From Siderastrea radians (lineage: Eukaryota > Cnidaria > Anthozoa > Scleractinia > Rhizangiidae): DNA of 64,000 nucleotides. Location of the stretch: NCBI GenBank assembly GCA_964017195.1, contig OZ024889.1:58289574-58353573 (forward strand), given 5' to 3'. Below, in pieces: positions 35,522 to 47,585 of the stretch (position 1 is the stretch's first letter; each line of letters begins with the position of its first letter). The position numbers were made by a program, and so were the translations under genes. The notes beneath the pieces were generated by a model, which ran no database searches, was not told where the DNA came from, and saw only the letters and a list, made by a program, of their open reading frames with translations.

Positions 35522-37213
35522 TTTACAGACAACGCGCTTCACACATGAACGGTCATTTAATGAACATTGCATTCTTCATGTGCGCATTCCTTTCTTTAAT
35601 TAGATTAACGTATTCTTGTAGATAGACTGAAAGATTACCAATTTTTTTCGATGAACGAAATCGATTCTTCAAAAGGTCACACGTAACATCAGAAATCGTC
35701 TACATGGCGCACTCGGAAGAAGTGCTAATCAATGGCCGTTTTTATGCTAGAGACGTTAATATCGTCTAAGACGTTATTATCGTCTCGAGACGATATTAAC
35801 GTCTAGTATAAAAACGGAATATAAGTCAGACGACTTTAACGTCTGACGATATTAACGTCTTCTGTTAAGTGCGACTGAACGTCGAACTAACAGACGACTT
35901 TAACGTCTGAGACGTTAAAGTCGTCTAGTATAAAAACGAGACGACCTTATCTGGGACGAATTTAGCCCTAAAGCGCTTTATCGTTCCAATTTAGTTAGCC
36001 GTTTCTCCACCACGAAGAATCCCTCCGTTCATCTCCACTTCTTTCCTTCCTTTCTCTCTTGTTGGCCACGACGTACAAGCCAAGTGCTTCTTCCAAAAAC
36101 CGCTTTCTTGACTGATTTAGCCTTTTTAAAAAACATCTGCGTTTCCATGTCTTTTATTTTTCGACGACGTCGAGAAACAAGCCTTCAGAAGCTGCGAAGC
36201 AGTTAAGCAAAGTCTCCGCCATGTTTACATGCAGATGGATTTGTTGTTTTGCACACTTTATTTGATTTGCCGCCGAGTTTAGTCGCGTCTAGTGTCTTCC
36301 AAGAATAGAACCCAGTCCTTTTCTTAGAAAATCGTGGGATTTTCTACTTGTTCGTCTACTTTAATACGTCCCGTTTTTATACCAGACGACATTAACGTCT
36401 AAGACGTTAAATACGTCTAGACGACTTTAACGTCTCTAGCATAAAAACGGCCAATTACTTCACGGATGTCATCCGTTATCAAGGAACTTAACCTCCACAA
36501 GAAAACAAGAAAATGGTTGAGTCGTCGCGTGGACTGAATAGTGTCGGACGATTTTATGAACAGCTCCTTTTGGCACTCGTGTTCCGTGGAATATCTGATC
36601 ATGACAACCCAATCCAGCATTGAAAAGGTTAACGATTTCGTTCCTTGCATTAAAAGGCAAAGGTTTACCAGGATCCTAAAAACTCCCAAGCGAATTTCTT
36701 GCCATTTGGAGTTAGGAAACCTAAACTTTCAGGTTCCGATCATGTAGACCGCAACACACCGCGGCGAAAACCGTTACATGTTTAAAATTGTGGCGGCTGT
36801 TGTTTATATTTTCTGCGGATTTCCAATTAAGCCACGAAACCTCCAGCCAAAGAATAAGTTGCCTTGTTAAAATTAGAGACTCCTTTGGATTTTCTTTCTA
36901 AGGATTTTATCTTTACGGGTTATTTTGTCGGCTTTATGTTCTCGCCATTGCGCCGGCTTGAAAACAATAAAAATATCACGCGTGACATACCGGGAAATTC
37001 AGCTAAAAAAACTAACTTTTCAGTTCTGTTCGGAAAGTTTGAATTATTATTACGATGTAACAAAAAAATTTCGAATAACTAAAATAATGTTTCGAATATA
37101 GAATCCAAGTTTCAAAGAATCGCTTAATTTTTTGACGAATGAAATCGAAGAATGAACTAATCAATGAATATTTGAAGTTGACCGTTCATGCGTGAACCGC
37201 GTTGACGGTAACT
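35522..37213. mobile_element. 1.7-kb non-autonomous DNA transposon inserted in the Penelope fragment
   Basis: The ends are inverted repeats of about 35 bp: GTTTACAGACAACGCGCTTC and ACACATGAACGGTCA at the left, and the reverse complement of GTTACCGTCAACGCGGTTC and ACGCATGAACGGTCA at the right. It splits one Penelope terminal repeat in two, which fixes both boundaries. No transposase frame is present; the short frames at 36417-36747 and 36864-37082 have no recognisable domain. Confidence 0.75.
35734..36452. mobile_element. GGCC-ended foldback element with GACG/CGTC palindromes
   Basis: 719 bp with ends GGCCGTTTTTATGCTAGAG and its exact complement, flanked by AAT on both sides (35731-35733 and 36453-36455). 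The subterminal regions are strings of short palindromes with the constant frame GACG...CGTC and TTAA or ATATTAA cores. The inner segment TCTAGTATAAAAACG recurs at 35806-35820 and 35926-35940. It lies inside the 35522-37213 transposon, making a three-level nest. Confidence 0.85.
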
Positions 37214-37256
37214 GTATTTACCACGATGAACAATAAGCACCTTTTTTACGACATAC
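37214..37256 (+). mobile_element. Right remainder of the degenerate Penelope terminal repeat
   Basis: ACCACGATGAACAATAAGCA matches the end of the 16032-16462 repeat (ACCACGATGAACAATAAACA). Right after it the sequence becomes collinear with 47745 again. Confidence 0.75.
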
Positions 37257-37846
37257 AAGAATGTTATTTCTACAGGAAACAGGACTTCTTTTATTTCAAA
37301 CGTGTTCAAGGCAAAAAAGGGGGAGGCGAAAAGGGGGAAAACGGCAAGTTGTCTCAAGATATTTGTCCGGGCTCTTGCACCGCGGAATGTGACACCAAGG
37401 GATTAGCGCACCCTCCATGAAATGTCTGTAAGTTTCTTCCGGTTTTTAGCTCATAGAGACGCGTAGGGTTGAAACGTGTTATAGGAAGGGGGCAAAAGAA
37501 AATCGGTCGATCTGTCGATCCTCTGTAAACGTTTATTATTAATGATATCCTGTGGGGTGGAAAAGGAAGAGGGCTTATCTTTTGCTTTTGGTTTTCTTGG
37601 GGACAGTTTTAAATTAATGCAATGCCATTGCTGTTATCTAAGTGTGCTATCTGCCAGCATTTCGTCTTCACGAGTAAGCTCTCAGGAGTCTGGTTTTCTT
37701 TTTTTGGACCATTTAGGTTGTTGGACGAATGCATAGTTGTTATTCTCTGTATTTAAAAACATGCTGATATATGGGTTACTTCTATAAAAGATGTGCAATT
37801 CTAATAAGTTCTACTATTATCTCAATTATTTTAAATAACATTGCAG

Positions 37847-40800
37847 GTCACAAAAGACATGCCAGCTGCAAAAGGACAGCGGTCTGTGTCCATCGCTTGG
37901 TGGACTGTCGTTACAGGGATTATCATCTGGGCCAGTACTAGGGTTTTCAGTGAACCCGAGAACAGTTCAAAATATGAAGAAAGGCATGGCGAAAAACCAC
38001 ACTCACCATGTTACTGAGCAACTGCAACAAGTTCTTGCTGTATGTACATAGTTACACAGTATTGTACAATACTACCAGGCACTTGTGGAAAGTTAGCCTA
38101 ATATATCTAATACCTAGGATAAGAATAAATCTAGAAATTGTACATGTACTTGCAATAACTTGTACACATACAAGTACATACCATACAATGATGGCTTTTA
38201 GTATTTTTAACATTTAGAATATAATAAATTTTGTAAATCTATTAATCATGATTGAACAAAATTTTTCCACAGCTTGACCGCTTCATGATTAACTTTCTCG
38301 ATGACTACAACAACATCCACACAAAAAAGGTTCCCACCGACTCACAAAAAACCAAGATAGCACATATGGCCTCCTCCATGGTAGATGTTCATCCAAGCAT
38401 TCCTGCAATTAAGAGAACCAATGTCAGCCCACATCGACAAGTCACAGTTACCATCAGGGGAGAAGAAAAGATGTGCCTTGAAGGAGCAGGCAGTGCTGCA
38501 GTGATGGCATACATTGAAAGAGGGCTGAAAGACATGAAAAATCACTTTCTTGATCAGCTTCCCACTCAAATGAAAAATCTGAATCCTGGAAATTTCTATA
38601 AATTGGTGCAGAATTTTAGGTAAGAGGCCCACTTAGAAGTAACATGGCGATGTATGTGAATCAAATAATTTTTATTTTAGGTTACATGTACCACGACAAT
38701 GAAAACAACAAACATAATATGTATTAATAAAATAAATCTTAATTAAAATGCATGGAATTAATTAAAATATTGTTTATTTAATAATTGAATGTTTCCTAGG
38801 GTATACAATCACCCAGATGATGGAGACATCGAAAGCCTACAATCCTGTCAGCTTTTAGACGAGTGCGAACAAGATTTAAAAAGAATTACAAGGAATCTTC
38901 AGAATTACAAGGAGTCTTTAGACCATGTGATATCAAAATATCCTGACATTAAAGAGTATCTAAAGCGAAATCTCCTTCCCTTCCCTGCAGACTGGCCTGG
39001 CTGGTATTACCCAAAGAAACTTATAGCTAACAACTGCAGTGGCAAGTACACCTCACTAATACCAGAGCAAGGTCAATTTCAAGTAGCCTTGAATGCCGTG
39101 GAAGATACTGTAATCATATTTAAGCACATTTTGAGAAACTGTTTTCACATTTATTTGGTGGAACATTGCAAAAGAAGCCACGGCCGTACCAATCATCACT
39201 CTGTGTGACTGCAGCTTTACTTGGTTGGGTAATGGTGCGCGACAAAGTCTTGAAAAAGTTCACCCTTTGCAAGAGCCACGAGTTTGTTTCCACACTCTAG
39301 CTGTTGGAAGATGTGATACCGTTGGTATACTTCCAGTACCAAATACTCAGAACAGAAGATTTGGAATTCTATATGACATTTGGCGCAGGAGACATTATGA
39401 CAAGTCCACAATATCTTTCCTAAGCGACTGTGATTACCAGAAGAACTTTCTTCCTGACTACTGGAAATGTAAACAACACTGGTTGTATTTATTTGTTGAA
39501 AAAAAAGATTGAGATATGGCATTCTCTTTTGCGAGCCCATACTCAAAGCCATGATGATGCTGCAACCATAGAGAAAGTAGCAAAGACTGTTAGATCATCT
39601 GCATTTCTGGCCAGCTTTTGGGGTGCATTTGTACCAGGATATACGCGAGGAGACTCAAGATTTGACTTCTGGTTGATTGCTGGAAAATCGGCAGAATTTA
39701 TCCTGCAAATGTTTTCTGAAATAGCCAAAAACACCGGGAGAGCTCATGTAGTAAGTATTTCTAAAAAAGGTATGAAAGAATACAACAAATTGAATAAAAT
39801 TTTAATAACATCCACTGTGAAATTATGTAGTTCCATGAAAAGAATTTCTCAAACTGGACTTCATAAATCCACAGAATTGTGATAAAGAAAACAAATCAAG
39901 TGTCCTTAAGTCTTTAATGGAGAACCTTTATTATTCTTTCTAGATCCCAAGTGAATGCTACAGTAATGGCAAACCGAAAACCTGGCCAAAGTACAAATTC
40001 CCAACCTACGGTATTGACGCCGAATCTAGGTGTCTGCCCCTGTCATACAACCTAAGTAAAAGCTTGGGCAAGGAACCAAATCTGCTGTGCTGTGACCTGT
40101 CCACCTGCAACAACTGTATCCAGGGTGGTGATTTTGTTCGCCTTGCATGCTATCACACATTTCATGCTTCATGTTTACAATGATAGAGAATAAAATCCAT
40201 CAGTTCAATGAGAGTTTGTTAAAAAATGGCAGTGTAGAATCGGACAGTGACTGTAGTGACTCCGAAACAGACAATAACGTAGAAAGTGTAACCAATGATG
40301 AGCCAAATGATACCAGTGCACAACAATACTACACCTCTGCAGTTTGGGGACAAAAAGTAGATGGCATACTTGCAGCTATTGGAAACATTGATCAACCAAG
40401 ACACCCCAATGTACAAGCCTCCTATGCTCACACCCAGTCCTCAACTGTCCAAACACACTCCATTGTTCAGCAGTTATCTATAAATCCTATCAAGTCTAGC
40501 CGAATTACAAGCTGGCACTTCCCACCACAATATTGGCAGTCCACATTGAATGGAAGATTAGGAAGTAACGCATGCACTTTTATAGCCTTAACATACAGCA
40601 ACCTCTATTATAGCTCACCTGAATCTCTCATTAGTAGCCAGGCACTGAGCAACACTGACATGGATGTATAGAGTTCTTGCAGCAATGATGATTGGCCAGC
40701 AGTTTTATGACAAGTGTGCAAGCAATGCTGGACAGCTCTACGGTGTTCGTGAAGCTGCCTTGAAAATGGAGCAAACCATAGCTCTTGGATGCACCAACAT

Positions 40801-41084
40801 CTCTGCAGAATTACCTGTCAGCATAATCAAAGAGCCAATACCATCAGCATCCCTGCCACATTACTTTGATCATGCTCGGTAATATCAGCAGAACAGCTTG
40901 CATCTATGTAATCAATGACAAAACAGTGGCTTTTATTCCGACACAGCAGGGAATTTTTGACAGCCATTTCCATGGAAACAGTGGGGCATTTTTGGCCATG
41001 GCAGCATGGGAATTACTATCCTGGTTTAAGACCGTCAATAGCATCCCTCATAAACTGGGAACAGTAACATCTGTTACATTTTAA
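37847..41084 (+). pseudogene. Decayed multi-exon gene of unknown function with zinc-finger-like cluster
   Basis: Exon blocks with GT/AG ends and matching phases: 37847-38039, 38273-38619, 38800-39750 and 39944-41084. Coding character is strong, but the frame breaks at least six times: near 39126, a TAG at 39298, then near 39380, 39500, 40175, 40670 and 40880. Recognisable pieces in order are: an N-terminal segment with NPRTVQNMKKGMAKNH; LDDYNNIHTKK; a large middle (SLLRAHTQSHDDAATIEKVA, FDFWLIAGKSAEF); a C..C...C..C / CYHTFHASC cluster resembling a RING or related zinc finger; and a C-terminal part with WHFPPQYWQS, GSNACTFIAL and DSHFHGNSGAF, whose ordered Cys, His and Asn resemble a papain-like peptidase. 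I do not recognise the family. It could be a multicopy host gene or a domesticated element. Confidence 0.7.
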
Positions 41085-41894
41085 CTTTTTTCAAAAACAG
41101 TTTGCTTGCACATGTATCTCCAGTCTTGTAATGAAAATTGACAGCTCTAGGGCTACAAAAATAGCGAGAGCATTGAGCTACACCCTATAAATGAACCACG
41201 ACTGTCGGAGTATGAAATAAGCCTACATGTAGTTACAATACACTGTACAATGATTGAGTAGAGAAGAAACTTTCCACAGAACTTCTTTCTTCAGTTACAT
41301 AATCGCAGTTGTTTTCTCGAAAGAACAGTACAGGTTTCAAAACAAATGCTTTTTTGGGAACTGTTACAGCTGTAACATGGGCAGCAAGCATAAAACAAGA
41401 CTTAAAGTAAAGCTAAATGGTTTGATATGTTCATTGAAAATAATAATTTTGTTTTACAGTGTAATCATTTGAAGTAAAATTTCCTCTCACCTTTACTGGC
41501 ATTTCTACAACTTCTCACTGCTTTTATTTCCATTATTTCCATTAATAAAACTTCATCTCTCTTAGACGAAAAGCAGATAAGCGAAGCAACTTGATGACGC
41601 TTGAATACGCTCACACATGAGGTACATGTACGTAGTTCCAAACATGCCGTCTTTCTGTCGCATTTTCTAACATTTCTTGCTGAAAAAATGGACTTGTCAT
41701 TTGCGAAGCGTCCTTAAGATTCTGTTACGAACAAAGATTGCGAAATGAAAGCGTTCCTGCCAAAAAACTAAAAGACATTTTCTCCCTCAAGACAAACTCG
41801 CTACAAAGAACCACTCATCACATTCGCGCCGAATCTTGCGCTGTTGTGTTTTCAAATTCGCACATGCGCAGACGTTATTCAGCGCTGTCCTTCC
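41085..41894. other. No recognisable gene
   Basis: AT-rich spacer between the decayed gene and the next duplication unit. I see no exon-like sequence. Confidence 0.5.
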
Positions 41895-43088
41895 TGTCAA
41901 CAACAATATCACACTCTACTAAGGCGCGGTTACACAATGCGTAACCCTTACTATATAATATAGTGTCTTGTTTCACAAATTTGAGGATGTTACTAAAAAT
42001 TAAAGCTCTATGATTGTTTCTATCCAACAGAAATGCGAACTTTCGTTAGTCTATCTTTTTTGTTTGAGGTTTTGTAAAGTTAACTTGACTAGGTTTCCAT
42101 TTAATTTTGCGATTAAATTTCCGAAGAAGGGAGAGACGTGTACCTCAAATGCCAGGACGGCTAAGGGGTAACGTCTTGTCATCTTGTCGTCGTTTGGCAA
42201 AGGGTAAAAACAAAAAATCTCTTTGGGGGCGAATACGTCCTGATTTTTTTTCCTGGGTGATGAAAAAGGGAAGAGCATCCTTGTCCCGAAAATCACTCTC
42301 ACAGTTTAGAGTAAGAGTAAGGTATTTTACAAGTAGCTTAGTAATAACAGGATCCCCTAGTAATAATGAAAACGGACGAAAGTTTTTATGTTAGGCCTGA
42401 CTGCATCGACTCTACATCGAACTAAGGAAAGTTCTTGATCTAACTAACAAACAAAAAAGCCAAGCAAGGCATGTTTTTGTTCTTGAACTCTGTTTTATTT
42501 TTAAGTTTATTTCCCTTTAAATCTTTTACAATCGTCTTCTGTGTAGGGTCTTAACTTATTATTTTTAATTCAAGCTTAATTTAACTTTTAAATGATGTTT
42601 CACTTTTTGGGATTGAGCTTCCTTTATCCTTTATCCAACTGCAAATTGTCGGACGGTGAAATATCAACCTTAAAAAAAAGGAAAACACAATTATTTACCC
42701 AGTATACGAAGAAAACGAAAATAACGCTCCAAGCGTTCTTTTCTTGTAGACTGTCTGGGTAAAAGGAACATTCCACATCTGATAACCCACTCTTGTGTAA
42801 GTCACGATAGATTGGGTTTTCCTTCATTGAAGGAAAGGGCTGCGAGACTGATTCTTTACGTTGCATCACAGACACCTGACTAAAAAAATTCCGATGAGAA
42901 TATACAGATGCGCAATGTGACCACAAGTTCCAGTGCAGTGCATAAACAACAATAAAGGCGTGGTTGACTTGGGCCATTTAACCGCAAAAGTTAAGATGCG
43001 AGAATATAGCCCTTGGTGTTCAAATTAAGTCTTGAATCTTTTCGTCTCTATTTCTGATTTTAGACCAAACTTTTAGACGAGACAATTT

Positions 43089-44464
43089 TTAATGTAAACA
43101 AAACTCACCAACGATCATCCTGCAACACTTAAGCAGCTCAATGCAGTAAAGTCCTTCACAATTTGATTTATAGAAGCCAGCCACGTAGTAACCATCTTTC
43201 GTGCACTCGCTAAGCCCACGGTTGTCAAACGAGACCGAGATGTTCTCGTCGTAGCAGACTCCGTATTGATCAGGAAATATATTCGGCTTACAGCACTTAG
43301 CACCCTCAATTTTATGCAACCAGCCGCTCCCGCCGCTGCGATATAGACCTTGGAAAAAGTATCCATTGGGACAAACGGCCCAGACGTGGTACCTAAAGAT
43401 TAAAAATTATATAATGGAACAATGAATTAAACGCTCCTTTTATGTTTAAGCTATAATCTTGGAATCACTAACGTATGCACTAAAATACTAACAAAGTTTT
43501 TGAAAGGCGAACGCTAGCATAAGACCAAAACAGTTTTGATCATGTGATTACCGACTTAGGTCGGAAGGTGTTTTGTTGTGCGGAGTTGTGATTTTTGCTT
43601 TCACTTGTAGGTGCTTGCGTTCAGACTTGCTTTAATAGTGAAACAGAGATATAATGACAAAAAGATAACAAAGTTTGAACCACTATGTTCTCGAAACAAG
43701 TCTCCATGCTGGTACTTTAAAAATCAGAAACAGCAGCTCGCATCCCACCGTGGGAGGCCTTGTTCTATAACTTACGTTCTCGCCTGCTGAATGGTTGATT
43801 AATTTTAAAACTGTCCTGTTTCTTACGAATAGAAACAACAGGCTTGTAAATACACCCATCACATTAAGGATGTAGCCCCAAGGTTCTAGCGGAAACTGCA
43901 AGCCTCAAATTTCATGTAATCTTTCCGGCCTACCGTCATATTTGACATCCTAGGTTCACGTTTTGAAGGTAACAATCCTTTCTAGCTGCAGGTAGAATAA
44001 GGTTGTATTTTTATACATCTTAGTTTTAACAAGCGCATATTTAAGGTTCTTGCATGTCCGAAATCTATTATGAATGAAGCTATGTATGCTGCGAGAGTGC
44101 ACGGCGTCCAGTTCAAAATTCCGTTTGCGCCTTGCAGTAATGGGGAAAAGGCTCTAATAGTTGTCTTGCGAACTTACTTGTCAAGAGTGGCCCACCAGTT
44201 AGTGTCGTGACAAGTTGATGGCGTGTTCTCATATGGTGCAAGAGCTGTACAGCACTTTGCTTCCTCAAGTAAAGAGATCTCATCCTCCGGTTTCCTATCA
44301 TTCCTCCACAGCCCCTTTATGTACTGTGTTGATGAGTCACACGTTGCCCAACCTTGACGGTCAAACGCTCCCCACCAGTTGGCCGTTTGACAAGAAGCTT
44401 CAGAGTTCTGAATCCAACACATATTCAGGACTAGCAGACTGACCAAAGAGGTTTGAAGTTCCAT
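43089..44464 (-). CDS. Secreted three-module CC protein, EGF exon lost
   Basis: Exons in transcript order: 44178-44464 and 43109-43392 (phase 2 junction). The signal peptide is [17 protein letters not shown], followed by three CC modules in the same arrangement as the 27-kb gene, to which it is clearly paralogous. The donor after 43109 is still GGTGAG, but the EGF and terminal exons have been deleted from the downstream DNA. Without splicing, translation would run seven codons further to a stop at 43089, giving about 196 residues with an extra cysteine (GEFCLH). Frame and cysteines are intact, so a shorter EGF-less secreted protein is possible. A recent loss of function is the alternative. 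Confidence 0.72.
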
Positions 44465-46734
44465 GCTAAAAGACTAAATATAGCAAGAGAAACTGCGGCC
44501 TTAGTCTGTTGTTTAGCGGCGATTTTTGCGTAGATTCTTGAGGTGATTTCTAATCACCTGTGTACGGGCGATTTCTGCTGCTTTTTCACTACGAATTTGA
44601 GAGATCAAAATGCAGAATATAACCTTAGCTTGTTGAAGAAATTCAGACTCAGTTGTCATGTCATAATGTGCAGCTTAAAAACTAACTTGGAATCTTGATT
44701 GTATAATCTGGTAAACTGCAAAATCAAGGATGGGAAAGGAAACGAACGAAGGACAAGGGAATATCCTTCCCTTTGCCCGCCAGTTTCTTCAGCAGCATCA
44801 ACTTGACCGCATGCGAAAGTCAGTGGACACATGAGACTTCGCTGAAAACATGTTTATAAAAATAGAAAGATACTCGCAAAGGCTGACTCAAGGATATATC
44901 ACGGATGGAGACTCCGAGTAATGGGCTTCTATTAAACAAACTGCCAGCTGAAGTTCACTGTTTAGAAGTTATCAATTTAGGTTAGCCTATCCTTTTTACT
45001 ATCCTGTAGCAACGTGCTTTCGCTTGTATCTGCTGTAAGGAAGCAAATGCAAAAAAATTGTGTATTTTATAAAGTTTGATAATAAGTAAACTCTTTTACC
45101 TATTTGGTTTCTGCTCGTTGGGGCAAACTGGTGGCTCAGTTACAACACCTAGTGAATTATGATTGTTCGTCAGAGGCACAACACTATTAGTTTGTTAAGA
45201 GATGATCCAATATTACATGTGACAATTTTTATGCAAAGCAAATAAAGCTTGATAAATGATTGCTTTCAAATCGACAGTACTCTACTTGTGGTCCTCAGAA
45301 TACAAAATTTATTTTGATTTCTATTTTGAGTACGGCCAACAATATCGTTGTTTTAGGTTGCAATTGTTCAGTTCGGCGCCTTGTTCTAAGGTATAAATTA
45401 CTTACTAAAACTGCATGGTCTTACATAACCAATAGCTCGAGAAATCTTTTGTAGTTCGCCTGTTAAATTTAACCGCTTATTAGCTAAGAGTGCTTTCTTT
45501 CGGGTTTAAAGGAGTTAAGCAACCGGAAAGAATTAACGTGTTCAATGAAGAAGGAAATTGTTTCTTTAATTCTCAACTGATATTATGCGCATTGATTAAA
45601 AATGCTTGTTGAGCAAATAAATTTGCTGATGTTGAGTGTAAAATTCTTACGGATATAAATGAAATCGAACAGCTAGGTAAATAGCGATTTGGAAGAATTT
45701 TGGGTGAAAGATTTTTCCTCTTAGGCGGTGAAGCTGGGCTGAGAAGCGAGTAATCATTGACATAATTTGTCTACAATTATTTCCTTCAAACGTAAAAACA
45801 AATTTTTGGAAATTATCCGCTCACAAATCAATGCCAGAACGGTCAGGGGTATAAACTTCTTGTTTCGCCGACCCCTTTATCTTAGCAATTTTACCCACAG
45901 GTAGCCCAAACTCACCAACCTCTTGATCGTCTTATTATTCATTGTTGCTGGTTGTAGGAGTTAACGTTGTTGTGGAAAATATTACCTATCCTAAATGTAA
46001 ATTAAAGGTCTCTTTTGAATTCACTTAAGGCTTGTTCTGCGGTTTCCTTAGGATCATTTTTCTTATCATTTTTATTTATTTATTGATATGTACTACGGCC
46101 TCGTAAATTAAATGGGCAACCAATAAAAATTACCTTAAATTGTAGGTAACCTTTACTGTGCGATGAAAAAGGAAATTCTTTCTGATGTTTTGCTGATAAT
46201 GCACATTGATTAAGATGCTTGTGGATTAAACAAATTTTCCCACGGAAAAAACAGCGATGTAAATGGAAATTTGAAGAATTTTGTTTGAGATCATGTAAGA
46301 GTCGTTCTAGACCATTTTGGAAATGGGCCAAACAAGAGTCAAAGAAGAGACAGAACAATTTCCGCCTAGAACGATTTCCGCCTAGAATAGCCTCACAGCA
46401 GCCTTTTCTTAAGATTAGAGTCAATAAGCACAGTTCTGTCCATTTGGATTCATGATTATTCAGGGCCATGGGTATATTGAAGAAACAAACTTTGGACATC
46501 GCAGATAACTTTGTCCTTCACAAAGAAAACTCAAAGCAGTTTGAAATTTAATGTTACTGATATTCCAAAAATGTTATTTTTGTCGAAGATGAGGCAAGGA
46601 AGGGAAAGTGAAACTGTGGGTCCAAAGGGTAATTTCCTTATGCTTAAAGGGGCAGTGTCACGGCAGTCCCGTCCAATTTGTTAGTTTTTCCCAATCACAG
46701 CTTCGTGACAAACAAGTGTGTATCCCGAGCGTTA

Positions 46735-46879
46735 TATTTAAATTCGTCCGTGAATTAAATTCGTCTTAGACGATTTGAACTTCTGGGTAAGACGGATAAA
46801 ACGTCAAAGGCGAATTTAATTCAGACGAATTTAATGTGAATTAAATTCGTCTGAATTAAATTTGACGTATGAACTAGGC
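46735..46879. mobile_element. Foldback remnant with TTCGTC / GACGAA palindromes
   Basis: Repeats of AATTAAATTCGTC and GACGAATTTAATT make this block strongly self-complementary, and it ends in GAACTAGGCC. Structure and the GACG...CGTC frame link it to the elements at 35734-36452 and 49864-50333, but with a different core. The left boundary is unclear. Confidence 0.6.
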
Positions 46880-47585
46880 CTTGATCTTCTTCAATTTGCG
46901 CATCCGTGCCTTCTTTTGTATTTGCCGTCTCATTTAAGTCTCATGTTTTAACCCTTTCACTCCCAGAGTCAGTTATGGAGGCATTAACTAAGGGTGGTTC
47001 TAACTTTTGACTCTGCGAACGAAACCCTATCGTTTGACTATTCAAATGAAACCTTGTCAGCAGTACTTTTACATGGTACTATTTATATTTTAGTATTTTA
47101 CAAAATGAAATTTGGGATTGGTTAAGCGGTTATTTTTATGTTGCGCTTTTTGGTCGCTAGGTCCTAGTGGTTGAACTTGGCTAAATTTCGTGGCACAGCT
47201 CCTTTAAGGGGTCTATGTCACTAAGTTTTATTATTAATTTAAGAAGCCAAATTAAAGACATGTCTGTGCCAATGGGAACCCAAAACATTATGGTCCAGTT
47301 TTGTCGAAAACTACTCTACTAGTAAACTAAAACGTAGTTAAGTGTCTTTAGCCTAGGATGGTAAAAAGAGAAACGGATGCAACTTGAAAAAAATCGGGCC
47401 GCTTTTTTTCAAGTATTCCTTCATGTCTAGCAAAAACCATCATAAACTGATCGTGTTTTGTTATTCATTCAAGAATTCACTTCACATCTACCTTTTGGAG
47501 TTCTAAGACTATTTTGATCAAACCAAAAATCTCACTATAACATAGCCTCTTTCAGACCTATGCATTTTTGGAATAGAATTTCTCT

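Larger units (their letters stand above)
41895..47585. repeat. Large segmental duplication, copy without the EGF exon
   Basis: Collinear with 25830-33790. A deletion joins GACTGATTCTT (26745 in the sister) directly to TACGTT (27480 in the sister) at about 42856 and removes about 730 bp, including the EGF and last exons. Inserts found only here include sequence around 46600-47340 with a foldback-like segment. Confidence 0.88.
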
